Below, in pieces: positions 47,262 through 54,817 of a stretch of 64,000 bases of DNA. Location of the stretch: assembly GCA_046294815.1 (NCBI GenBank), contig JBKBOJ010000003.1, positions 9,478-73,477 of the forward strand. Reading direction: 5' to 3'. The notes beneath the pieces are model-generated. The model saw nothing but the letters and a program-made list of their open reading frames with translations. It searched no databases and was not told the origin of the DNA. Position 1 is the stretch's first letter, and the number at the start of each line of letters is the position of its first letter. The translations under genes and the position numbers were made by a program. The DNA comes from Pelomonas sp046294815. GTDB taxonomy: Bacteria; Pseudomonadota; Gammaproteobacteria; Burkholderiales; Burkholderiaceae_C.

Positions 47262-49210
47262 TCACGCTCAGAGACATCACACTGCGCCGCGGCGTCAAGG
47301 TGGTGCTGGACGGCGCCTCTGCCACGCTGCAGCCCGGCGAGAAGATCGGCCTCGTCGGCCGCAACGGCGCCGGCAAGTCCAGCCTGTTCGCACTGCTGAC
47401 CGGCCGACTGTCCAACGACCGCGGCGAGGTCGAGGTGCCCAGGCATTGGCGCTGCTCCGAGGTCGCTCAGGACATGCCGGACACCGAGGACGGCGCGACT
47501 GACTTCGTGCTGCAGGGCGACACCACACTGGTCGCCGCCCGCGCTGCGCTGGACGTGGCCGAGAAGGCCGGTGACGGCCACGCGATGGCCGAGGCGCATG
47601 CCGCGCTGGCCGATGCCGGCGCCTTCGACGCCCGCTCGCGCGCCCAGGCGCTGCTGATGGGCCTGGGCTTCAAGACCGAGCAGCTGGACGCGCCCGTCAA
47701 CAGCTTCTCCGGCGGCTGGCGCATGCGCCTGCAGCTGGCCCGCGCGCTGATGTGCCCAGCCGAGCTGATGCTGCTGGACGAGCCGACCAACCACCTGGAC
47801 CTCGACGCTCTGGTCTGGCTGGAGGCCTGGCTGCAGCGCTACGACGGCACGCTGATCGTCATCAGCCACGACCGCGAATTCCTGGACGCGGTCACCAAGG
47901 TCACGCTGCACTTGGACGAAGGCAAGCTGGTGCGCTACGGCGGCAATTACACGAGCTTCGAGAGCCAGCGCGCCGAGCGCATGGTGCTGCAGCAGGCGGC
48001 GTTCGAGAAGCAGCAGGAGAAGGTCGCGCACCTGCAGAGGTTCATCGACCGCTTCAAGGCCAAGGCCAGCAAGGCCAAGCAGGCCCAAAGCCGCGTGAAG
48101 GCGCTGGAGCGCATGGAGAAGCTCGCACCCGTGCTGACAGCGGCCGACTTCAGCTTCGAGTTCCGCGAGCCACTGAGCCTGCCCAACCCCATGCTGATGT
48201 TCGATCACCTCAGTGCCGGCTACCGCACCGACGAAGGCGACAAGATCATCGTGCACGGTGTGGACCGCTCGGTGCTGGCCGGCCAGCGCATCGGCATCCT
48301 GGGTGCCAACGGCCAGGGCAAGTCGACGCTGGTCAAGACGATTGCCGGCGCCCAGCCGGCCCTGGCGGGCAAGCTCACGCCAGGCAAGGGCCTGACCATC
48401 GGCTACTTTGCGCAGCAGGAACTGGACGTGCTGCGGCCGGACGAAGGCCCGCTCGAGCACATGGTGCGCCTGGCCCGCGAGGTTGGCCCGGCCGGCCGCG
48501 AGCAGGAACTGCGCGACTTCCTGGGCCAGTTCCGCTTCACCGGCGACATGGTCAACCAGCGGGTCGGCAGCCTGTCCGGCGGGGAGAAGGCGCGCCTGGT
48601 GCTGGCCATGCTGGTGTGGCAGCGCCCCAACCTGCTGCTGCTGGACGAGCCCACCAACCACCTGGACCTGAACACCCGCGAGGCGCTGTCGATGGCGCTC
48701 AACGAATTCGAGGGCACGGTCATGCTGGTCAGCCACGACCGCGCGCTGCTGCGCGAGGTGTGCGACGAGTTCTGGCTGGTGGCCGACGGCGTCGTCAAGC
48801 CCTTCGACGGCGACCTGGACGACTACCAGCGCTGGCTGCTCGACCAGAGCAAGGAGGCCGCCCGCGCGGCCAAGAAGCAGCCCGCTGCCGCTACGCCCGC
48901 GCCGGTGCCGCCCGTTGCCGCAGCGTTACCGCCGGCGCCGCGCGAGGCCCGCAAGGCCTCCGGCCAAGCCCGCGCCCGGCTTGCCGAGCAGACCCGGCCA
49001 CTGCGCAAGGAGATGGAGGCCATCGACAAGCGCCTGCACGACCTGGCTGCAGAGCGCGCCGACATCGAGGCCCAGCTGGCCTCAGGCGCTGCGGCACCTG
49101 CCATCGCCGAGATGGGCCGGCGCCTGAAGGCCATCGCCGACGAGGTGGAAGCGGCCGAGGCGCGCTGGCTGGAGTTGGGCGAGCAGATCGAGGCGATGAC
49201 GGCCGGCTGA
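47258..49210 (+). CDS. ABC-F family ATPase (YheS/Uup type)
   Basis: Soluble ribosome-associated ABC-F ATPase of 650 residues. Two ABC domains are joined by the P-site tRNA-interaction linker (LQRFIDRFKAKASKAKQAQSRVKALERM). Walker A motifs are GRNGAGKSS and GANGQGKST, signatures are SFSGGWRMRL and SLSGGEKARL, and Walker B motifs end in LLLDEPTNHLDL. A Pro/Ala-rich linker leads to a C-terminal coiled coil (about 570-645). The start is GTG at 47258, overlapping prmB (GTGA). The size and layout fit YheS; a role in rescuing stalled ribosomes is inferred from the family. Confidence 0.94.
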   Translation: MITLRDITLRRGVKVVLDGASATLQPGEKIGLVGRNGAGKSSLFALLTGRLSNDRGEVEVPRHWRCSEVAQDMPDTEDGATDFVLQGDTTLVAARAALDVAEKAGDGHAMAEAHAALADAGAFDARSRAQALLMGLGFKTEQLDAPVNSFSGGWRMRLQLARALMCPAELMLLDEPTNHLDLDALVWLEAWLQRYDGTLIVISHDREFLDAVTKVTLHLDEGKLVRYGGNYTSFESQRAERMVLQQAAFEKQQEKVAHLQRFIDRFKAKASKAKQAQSRVKALERMEKLAPVLTAADFSFEFREPLSLPNPMLMFDHLSAGYRTDEGDKIIVHGVDRSVLAGQRIGILGANGQGKSTLVKTIAGAQPALAGKLTPGKGLTIGYFAQQELDVLRPDEGPLEHMVRLAREVGPAGREQELRDFLGQFRFTGDMVNQRVGSLSGGEKARLVLAMLVWQRPNLLLLDEPTNHLDLNTREALSMALNEFEGTVMLVSHDRALLREVCDEFWLVADGVVKPFDGDLDDYQRWLLDQSKEAARAAKKQPAAATPAPVPPVAAALPPAPREARKASGQARARLAEQTRPLRKEMEAIDKRLHDLAAERADIEAQLASGAAAPAIAEMGRRLKAIADEVEAAEARWLELGEQIEAMTAG

Positions 49211-49215
49211 CCCGC

Positions 49216-49335
49216 TCAGACTGCCAACACCGCCACCAGCGCGGCCAGCACGATAGCGACCACCGCCCTCGCCGCTCGCCGTCGCCCTTGGCGCGCCAAA
49301 ACAGCCTTGATCCTTGCCCCCACTTCAAAAACCAT
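49216..49335 (-). CDS. Candidate small membrane protein (39 residues)
   Basis: A short frame on the minus strand begins at ATG 49335 and stops at 49216. It encodes 39 residues: an amphipathic basic N-terminal half (MVFEVGARIKAVLARQGRRR) and one strong membrane helix (VVAIVLAALVAVLAV). It faces away from ohrR across the dyad at 49346-49360 and converges on the ABC-F gene. The layout is that of many bacterial small single-helix proteins, but the ribosome site is weak and chance is not excluded. Confidence 0.35.
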   Translation of the reverse strand: MVFEVGARIKAVLARQGRRRAARAVVAIVLAALVAVLAV

Positions 49336-49345
49336 TTCACTTGTA

Positions 49346-49360
49346 CGCAATTTATTTGCG
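49346..49360. promoter_or_regulatory. Dyad in the ohrR promoter, candidate OhrR operator
   Basis: CGCAA and TTGCG flank TTTAT in an AT-rich stretch 17 bases before the ohrR GTG start. OhrR proteins bind AT-rich dyads in the promoters of ohrR and ohr, so autorepression relieved by organic peroxides is likely. The exact site is inferred. Confidence 0.5.
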
Positions 49361-49376
49361 AACTATATTTACGACC

Positions 49377-49859
49377 GTGACACGCAGCCAATCCCCCCAG
49401 AACAGCGACGCCCGCGCCCAATGGCTGCGGCTCGACCGTCAGCTGTGCTTTGCGCTCTACAGCAGCTCGCTGGCCATGACCAGGCTCTACAAGCCGCTGC
49501 TGGCGCCGCTGGGCCTGACCTATCCGCAGTACCTGGTCATGCTGGTGCTATGGGAGGCCGACGGACTCAGCGTCTCGCAGCTGGGCCAGCGCCTGTCGCT
49601 GGACTCGGGCACGCTCACCCCGCTGCTCAAGCGCCTAGAGGCGCTGGGCCACATTGAGCGCCGCCGCGCTCGCGACGACGAGCGCCGCGTCGACATCTTC
49701 CTGACGTCCGCAGGCCGCAAGCTGCGCGAACTGGCGCTGGACATCCCCGGCCAGCTCGCCTGTGCCAGCGCCTGCGAGCTCGACGAACTCATCGCGCTCA
49801 CGCAGCGGCTGCAGCAGCTGCGCGAGCAACTCCACCACGCAGCCGACGCGGCCGCCTGA
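49377..49859 (+). CDS. ohrR: OhrR-type MarR-family organic peroxide sensor
   Basis: Repressor of 160 residues with the MarR winged helix. The OhrR signature is clear: reactive Cys24 in RQLCFALYSSSLAMTRLYKPLL, then LGLTYPQYLVMLVLWE, and a wing with RRRARDDERRVDIFLT. A C-terminal pair CASACEL supplies the resolving Cys of 2-Cys OhrR proteins. The start is taken as GTG 49377; the frame runs further upstream through the AT-rich promoter, which argues against a longer protein. It sits 30 bases before ohr. Confidence 0.92.
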   Translation: MTRSQSPQNSDARAQWLRLDRQLCFALYSSSLAMTRLYKPLLAPLGLTYPQYLVMLVLWEADGLSVSQLGQRLSLDSGTLTPLLKRLEALGHIERRRARDDERRVDIFLTSAGRKLRELALDIPGQLACASACELDELIALTQRLQQLREQLHHAADAAA

Positions 49860-49889
49860 CGATTTCCCACCACCCCCAAGGAGCCCAAC

Positions 49890-50324
49890 ATGGCCATTGA
49901 GAAAGCCCTCTACACCGCCACCGCCACCGCCACCGGCGGCCGCGCCGGCACCGTCAAGTCATCCGACGGCGCCATCGAGCTGACGCTGTCCACGCCCAAG
50001 GAGCTGGGCGGCGCCGGCGGCCCCGGCACCAACCCCGAGCAACTGTTCGCCGCCGGCTACAGCGCCTGCTTCATCGGCGCGATGAAGGCCGTGGCCGCTC
50101 GGCAGAAGATCGCCCTGCCCGCCGAGGTGTCCATCACCAGCGACGTGGCCATCGGCCCACACGCCAACAAGCCTGGCGCCTTCGGTATCCAGGTCGACAT
50201 GAAGATCTCGGTGCCCGGCATGGACCGCGCCCAGTTGGAAGCGCTGGTCGCAACGGCCCACGAGGTCTGCCCCTACTCCAACGCCACCCGCGGCAACGTG
50301 GACGTCAGCCTGACCGTCGTCTGA
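49890..50324 (+). CDS. ohr: Organic hydroperoxide resistance peroxidase Ohr
   Basis: Thiol peroxidase of 144 residues (OsmC/Ohr family) that reduces fatty-acid and other organic hydroperoxides using lipoyl proteins. The catalytic Cys60 (FAAGYSACFIGAM) and resolving Cys127 (HEVCPYSNATRGN) are both present, with Arg in GGRAGTVKSSDG. AAGGAG precedes the ATG. Directly behind ohrR, it should be induced by organic peroxides. It converges on the asparaginase gene with no gap between the stops. Confidence 0.96.
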   Translation: MAIEKALYTATATATGGRAGTVKSSDGAIELTLSTPKELGGAGGPGTNPEQLFAAGYSACFIGAMKAVAARQKIALPAEVSITSDVAIGPHANKPGAFGIQVDMKISVPGMDRAQLEALVATAHEVCPYSNATRGNVDVSLTVV

Positions 50325-51260
50325 TCAGGCTGCCAGCAGGGTCAGGATCAACTCGATCCTGGCCTTGACCGGGCTCAGCGCGCCCGCGCTGGGCAGCAGG
50401 CCCGGCAGCGGCATCACCGGGCCGGCATCGCAGCGCGTGCTGCGCACCACCTTCACACCCTGGCGCTCGGCCTCGCGCAGCGCGGCATCCAGCGCCACGC
50501 TCAAGGTGCCGTTGCCCGTGCCGGCGGCGACGATGCCGTCCACGCCAGCGGCCAGCAACGCGCGCACGATGCGGCCATCGGCGCCCGCGTGGTTCAGCAC
50601 GATGTCCACGCGCGGCCAGTCGGCAGCAGGCCTGGCGATCCGCTCAAGCCCGAGCGCCTGCCCTTGCGGCCAGCGCCCCACGAGCCGCACGACGCCCTCC
50701 TCCACCCGCCCGACCAGCCCGCCGTCCGACGATTCGAAGGCGTCAATGCGATAGCTGTGCGTCTTGCGCACTTGCAGCGCGTCATGCACGCGGCCGGCAA
50801 ATGCCACGACCACGCCCGTCGCGCCCGGCGCGGCCGCCACCTGCACCGCATCGAACAGGTTCTGTGGGCCGTCCGCCGCCAGCGCGGTCGCCGGCCGCAT
50901 GGCCGCCGTCAGCACCACCGGCTTGGCCGGCGCCAGCACGCGGTGCAGGAAGTAGGCCGTCTCCTCCAGCGTGTCAGTGCCATGGGTCACGACGATGCCG
51001 CGCACCTCGGGGCGCTGCAGATGCTCATGCACGGCAGCCGCCAGGCGCTGCCAGGTGGCGGGGTCCATGTCCTTGCTGTCCAGTTGCGCCACCTGGTGGG
51101 CCTCCAGCGGCCGCGCCCCCAGCGCCGGCACGGCGGCCAGCAAGTCCTCAACGCGCAGCTGCGCGGCGGTGTAGCCCACGCCGTCGCCCGCGCTGCTGGC
51201 CGTGCCCGCGATGGTGCCGCCAGTGCCAAGAATGACGATCAGTTCGGCTGCAGTTTGCAA
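50325..51260 (-). CDS. L-asparaginase (type I/II family)
   Basis: Hydrolyses L-asparagine to aspartate and ammonia. The two catalytic Thr are visible in ILGTGGTIAGTA and VVTHGTDTLEETAYFL, with Lys/Asp of the second triad further on (VVLTAAMRPATALAADGPQN). With a TTG start at 51260 it has 311 residues and begins just before the first motif. AGGAAA lies 8 bases upstream of that TTG, and a longer frame to 51299 would run through the lexA SOS box. No signal peptide is seen, so it is probably cytoplasmic. It is divergent from lexA. Confidence 0.9.
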   Translation of the reverse strand: MQTAAELIVILGTGGTIAGTASSAGDGVGYTAAQLRVEDLLAAVPALGARPLEAHQVAQLDSKDMDPATWQRLAAAVHEHLQRPEVRGIVVTHGTDTLEETAYFLHRVLAPAKPVVLTAAMRPATALAADGPQNLFDAVQVAAAPGATGVVVAFAGRVHDALQVRKTHSYRIDAFESSDGGLVGRVEEGVVRLVGRWPQGQALGLERIARPAADWPRVDIVLNHAGADGRIVRALLAAGVDGIVAAGTGNGTLSVALDAALREAERQGVKVVRSTRCDAGPVMPLPGLLPSAGALSPVKARIELILTLLAA

Positions 51261-51272
51261 TTTCGTGGTTTC

Positions 51273-51288
51273 CTGGACGAAAATACAG
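51273..51288. promoter_or_regulatory. LexA (SOS) box in the lexA promoter
   Basis: CTGGACGAAAATACAG matches the CTGT-N8-ACAG box except for one base in the left arm. It lies 37 bases before the lexA start codon. It would mediate lexA autoregulation and may also affect the divergent asparaginase gene, which starts 12 bases away. Confidence 0.75.
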
Positions 51289-51291
51289 TTG

Positions 51292-51307
51292 CTGGACAAA
51301 TCACCAG
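51292..51307. promoter_or_regulatory. Second, degenerate LexA-box-like dyad
   Basis: CTGGACAAATCACCAG has perfect CTGG/CCAG arms with the same 8-base spacer and shares CTGGAC with the first box, 19 bases away (nearly two helical turns). E. coli lexA also has two boxes, so a double operator is plausible, though this one departs from CTGT/ACAG in both arms. Confidence 0.4.
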
Positions 51308-51325
51308 CCTCATCAAAGGCCCGCC

Positions 51326-51997
51326 GTGCAAGACCGACCCAAGCTTACCGCCCGCCAGCAGCAAATCTTCGACCTGGTCCGCCAGACGATAGAACGCACC
51401 GGTGCCCCGCCCACGCGGGCTGAGATTGCGGCTGAGCTGGGCTTCAAGTCCGCCAACGCGGCCGAAGAACACCTGCAGGCGCTGGCGCGCAAGGGCATGC
51501 TGGAGCTGGTGGGCGGCACCTCGCGCGGCATCCGGCTGAAGGCAGACGCGCTGAGTGCCGTCAACCGCGCCCGGCAGCTCAGCCTGCCACTGCCCAACCT
51601 CGCCCAGCTGACGCTGCCGCTGATCGGCCGCGTGGCCGCCGGTGCGCCCATCCTGGCCCAGGAGCATGTCGAGCAGACCTATGCCGTGGAGCCGGGTCTG
51701 TTCGCCAAGAAGCCCGACTACCTGCTCAAGGTCAAGGGCATGAGCATGAAGGACATCGGCATTCTGGACGGCGACCTGCTGGCGGTTCAGTCCGCCAGGG
51801 AGGCCCGCAATGGCCAGATCGTCGTCGCCCGCGTCGGCGACGAGGTCACCGTCAAGCGTTTCCAGCGCGGGCCGGACGGCATCCGGCTGCTGCCCGAGAA
51901 CCCCGACTTCCAGCCCATCTTGGTCAACGAAGACAGCGAGGACTTCTGCATCGAGGGTCTGGCTGTGGGCCTGATCCGCGGCCAGGGCTTCAACTGA
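51326..51997 (+). CDS. lexA: SOS repressor LexA
   Basis: Self-cleaving SOS repressor of 223 residues. The N-terminal winged helix (LTARQQQIFDLVRQTIERTGAPPTRAEIA pattern) binds SOS boxes. The cleavage site is Ala105-Gly106 in GRVAAGAPIL. The catalytic Ser140 (KGMSMKDIGI) and Lys177 (DEVTVKRF) form the dyad of the S24 fold. The start is GTG 51326. Two box-like dyads upstream indicate autoregulation. It converges on the solute-binding gene with 9 bases between the stops and no terminator. Confidence 0.97.
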   Translation: MQDRPKLTARQQQIFDLVRQTIERTGAPPTRAEIAAELGFKSANAAEEHLQALARKGMLELVGGTSRGIRLKADALSAVNRARQLSLPLPNLAQLTLPLIGRVAAGAPILAQEHVEQTYAVEPGLFAKKPDYLLKVKGMSMKDIGILDGDLLAVQSAREARNGQIVVARVGDEVTVKRFQRGPDGIRLLPENPDFQPILVNEDSEDFCIEGLAVGLIRGQGFN

Positions 51998-52006
51998 GGT
52001 CACGGC

Positions 52007-52903
52007 TCAGCGATAGCGCTCGGGGTCCGGCGAATCCGTCGGGCTGGCGATGACGCGGCGCAAGGCCGCACTCATGGGCAGCTTCAGGTTCAGCCCCGAG
52101 GCCGGCAGCGGCGACTCGAACCAGCGTCGGTAGATGGCGTGGATCTCGCCGCTGCGATAGAGCCCGGCCAGCACCTCGTCCACCAAGGCCTTGAACTGCG
52201 GGTCGTCGCGCCGCAGGCCGATCGCGTAAGGCTCGATGGTCAGAGCCCGCTCGGACAGCCGGTAGTCAGAGGCGCCGGCCCCCTGCTGCGCCAGCAGCGC
52301 CCGCAGCAGCACGTCGTCCATCAGAAAGGCCTTGGCGCGGCCGCTCTTGAGCAGCTGAAAGCCTTCCGGGTCGTCCAGCCCGCCCAGGATGTGGATGTTC
52401 AAGCCCTGCTGCTCGTTGACCTTGGCCAGGTGCTGCATGCTCGTGGTGCCGACCGTGGACGCCACCGGCTGTCCCCGCAGGTCCGCCAAGCTTTCCACGC
52501 GCACCGGGCCACGAGTCAACAGCCGGGTTTCGGCGACGAAAGTGGTCAGCGAGAAGGCCTGGGTGCGCTCCCGCTCCGACGTGTGGGTGGTGACGCCACA
52601 TTCCAGATCCAGCGTGCCGTTGGCCACCAGCGGCAGGCGCGTGGCCGACGCCACCTCGACGCGGCGCACCTCCAGGTCGGGCAACTGCAGCCGCACACGC
52701 ACGGCGGCCACGATGCGCTCGCACAGCTCGATGCTGTAGCCGGTGGGTTTGAGCTGGGCGTCCAGGTAGGAGAACGGCAGCGACGCCGCCCGGTAGCCCA
52801 TCACGATGACACCGGTGTCGCGCACGCGGGCCAGCGTCGGCCCCTCTGCCGCCAGGGCCGCGCCCGCGAACAGCAGGGCGCTAAGTGCCAGCCGCCGCTT
52901 CAT
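52007..52903 (-). CDS. Orphan family-3 amino-acid-type solute-binding protein
   Basis: Secreted protein of 298 residues with a signal peptide (MKRRLALSALLFAGAALAAE) and a full family-3 extracellular solute-binding fold (TLARVRDTGVIVMGYR, YSIELCERIV, LDLECGVTTHTSERE, YAIGLRRDDPQFKALVDEVL). Such proteins bind amino acids such as glutamate/aspartate. No permease or ATPase gene is nearby. The start lies 23 bases inside the 3' end of rarA, so it is co-transcribed with the ftsK-lolA-rarA run. A link to transport or to a sensing role is open. Confidence 0.88.
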   Translation of the reverse strand: MKRRLALSALLFAGAALAAEGPTLARVRDTGVIVMGYRAASLPFSYLDAQLKPTGYSIELCERIVAAVRVRLQLPDLEVRRVEVASATRLPLVANGTLDLECGVTTHTSERERTQAFSLTTFVAETRLLTRGPVRVESLADLRGQPVASTVGTTSMQHLAKVNEQQGLNIHILGGLDDPEGFQLLKSGRAKAFLMDDVLLRALLAQQGAGASDYRLSERALTIEPYAIGLRRDDPQFKALVDEVLAGLYRSGEIHAIYRRWFESPLPASGLNLKLPMSAALRRVIASPTDSPDPERYR

Positions 52904-54215
52904 CGTCCAGCCGTCGCAGTTCGGCCAGCTTGTCGGCAATGCGCGCTTCCAGGCCGCGCGGCACGGGGGCGTACCAGCTCTGCCCCTGCAGCCCGTCCGG
53001 CAGGTATTGCTCGCCGGCCGCATAGGCATGGGGCTCGTCGTGCGCGTAACGGTAAGCGCGGCCGTAGCCCAGCTCCTTCATCAGCTGGGTGGGCGCGTTG
53101 CGCAGGTGCTCGGGCACGGGGCGCGAGACGTCCTGCTTGATGAAGGCCTTGACTTCATTGAAGGCCTTGTAGACCGCGTTGCTCTTGGTCGCGACGGCCA
53201 GGTACACGACCGCCTCGGCCAGCGCCAACTCGCCCTCGGGCGAGCCCAGGCGCTCGTAGGCCTCGGCGGCGTCCAGCGCAATGCGCAGCGCACGCGGGTC
53301 GGCCAGGCCGATGTCCTCGCTGGCCATGCGGATCAGGCGGCGCGCGATGTAGCGGGCGTCCACGCCACCGTCCAGCATGCGCGCGAACCAGTACAGGGCG
53401 CCGTCCGGATTGCTGCCGCGCACCGACTTGTGCAGCGCGCTGATGACGTCGTAGAACTGGTCGCCGCCCTTGTCGTAGCGGCGCAACTGCTCGCCCAGGG
53501 CGCGCTCCAGGAGCGCCTCGTCGATCTGCACGCCCTGCGCCAGCGCGGCCGCGGTGTCCAGCGCGTTGAGCAACCGGCGCGCGTCGCCGTCGGCGTAGCC
53601 GATGAGGCGCCGTGCCGCCTCCGGCGTCGGTGCAGGCACGCCCAGTTCCGCCGCGCCGCGGCCAATGAGCTGGCCCAGCTCTTCGGCGTCCAGGCTCTTG
53701 AGCACCTGCACCGTCGCGCGCGACAGCAAGGCCGAGTTGACCTCGAAGCTGGGGTTCTCGGTGGTCGCACCGATGAAGGTGAACAGGCCCGCTTCCACAT
53801 GGGGCAGGAAGGCATCCTGCTGCGACTTGTTGAAGCGGTGCACCTCGTCCACAAACACGACAGTGCGCCGCCCCTGCGCCGCGGCCACCTGGGCGCGCTC
53901 GACGGCCTCGCGGATCTCCTTCACGCCGCCCAACACGGCCGAGATGGCGATGAACTGTGCGTCGAAGGCGCCGGCCATCAGCCGCGCCAGCGTGGTCTTG
54001 CCGACGCCCGGCGGGCCCCACAGGATCATGCTGTGCAGGCGCCCGGCGTCAAAGGCCACGCGCAGCGGCATGCCGGGACCCAGCAGGTGGCGCTGGCCGA
54101 TGACCTCGTCCAGCGTTTTGGGCCGCAAGCGTTCGGCCAAAGGGATGCCGGCGAGCGGCGCAGCCGGCGCAGGTCCGGCGTCGGGCAGGGGCTCGTCGTC
54201 GAACAGCGAGTTCAC
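52881..54215 (-). CDS. rarA: Replication-associated recombination ATPase RarA (MgsA)
   Basis: AAA+ ATPase of 444 residues related to clamp loaders and RuvB, acting at stalled forks. It has Walker A (ILWGPPGVGKTTLARLMAG), Walker B (VVFVDEVHRFNKSQQDAF), sensor I (FIGATTENPSFEVNSALLSRA) and the C-terminal tetramerisation domain (SVRGSNPDGALYWFARMLDGG). The N-terminus (LFDDEPLPDAG) resembles SSB-binding tails of this family. The start is GTG 54215, overlapping the lolA stop (GTGA). It follows ftsK-lolA, a common gammaproteobacterial and betaproteobacterial order. Confidence 0.96.
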   Translation of the reverse strand: MNSLFDDEPLPDAGPAPAAPLAGIPLAERLRPKTLDEVIGQRHLLGPGMPLRVAFDAGRLHSMILWGPPGVGKTTLARLMAGAFDAQFIAISAVLGGVKEIREAVERAQVAAAQGRRTVVFVDEVHRFNKSQQDAFLPHVEAGLFTFIGATTENPSFEVNSALLSRATVQVLKSLDAEELGQLIGRGAAELGVPAPTPEAARRLIGYADGDARRLLNALDTAAALAQGVQIDEALLERALGEQLRRYDKGGDQFYDVISALHKSVRGSNPDGALYWFARMLDGGVDARYIARRLIRMASEDIGLADPRALRIALDAAEAYERLGSPEGELALAEAVVYLAVATKSNAVYKAFNEVKAFIKQDVSRPVPEHLRNAPTQLMKELGYGRAYRYAHDEPHAYAAGEQYLPDGLQGQSWYAPVPRGLEARIADKLAELRRLDDEAAAGT

Positions 54216-54817
54216 TGCTCGATCAGGTCCGCCCCCGCGGGCAGCTTGAACTGGAAGCGCTCGGCCGGCAGCGCCACGTTGGCCTGCACGGTGCTGAAGT
54301 CCAAACGCGAGCGCTGGCCAAAACCATCGACGATCTCCATCGCGGCCAGCTCCTTGCCGCGGAAGCCCAGCTTGAGCGACTGGATCGTGGACTCGGCCTG
54401 CTTTGGGATGGCCTGCACCCAGTCCAGCCCGCCCTCGGTGGCCGCGGCCTTCAGCGTGAAGTCGCGCTCCAGATCGGCGCCGGCCAGCAGCGCGGCGGGC
54501 GTGGCCCCCAGCGCATCGGCCAGCTTGCGCGAGCTGGCCTGGTTAAGGTCGGCGTCGTAGATCCACACCTTGCTGCCGTCGGCGACGATGACCTGCTCGA
54601 AGGGCTTGGCGTAGGCGAAGCGGAAGCGATTGGGCCGCTGGAACTCGAAGCTGCCGCTGGACAGTTTCTTGCGCTTGCCATCGGGCGAGGTGACTGTCTG
54701 CGTGAAATTGGCCTTGCCGCTCTTCACGTCACGGCCGAAGTCGCGCAACGCGTCGATGGCGTCGGCATGGGCGACACCGCTCAGCAGCAGGGTCAGGGCG
54801 ATCAGGGTCTTCTTCAT
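54212..54817 (-). CDS. lolA: Outer-membrane lipoprotein carrier LolA
   Basis: Periplasmic chaperone of 201 residues that carries lipoproteins from LolCDE to LolB. It has a signal peptide (MKKTLIALTLLLSGVAHA), then an incomplete beta barrel with the family features ANFTQTVTSPDGKRKKLSSGSFEFQRPN pattern and VWIYDADLNQASSRKL. Its ATG overlaps the ftsK stop (ATGA), and its stop overlaps the rarA GTG. The ftsK-lolA-rarA order supports the call. Confidence 0.95.
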   Translation of the reverse strand: MKKTLIALTLLLSGVAHADAIDALRDFGRDVKSGKANFTQTVTSPDGKRKKLSSGSFEFQRPNRFRFAYAKPFEQVIVADGSKVWIYDADLNQASSRKLADALGATPAALLAGADLERDFTLKAAATEGGLDWVQAIPKQAESTIQSLKLGFRGKELAAMEIVDGFGQRSRLDFSTVQANVALPAERFQFKLPAGADLIEQ

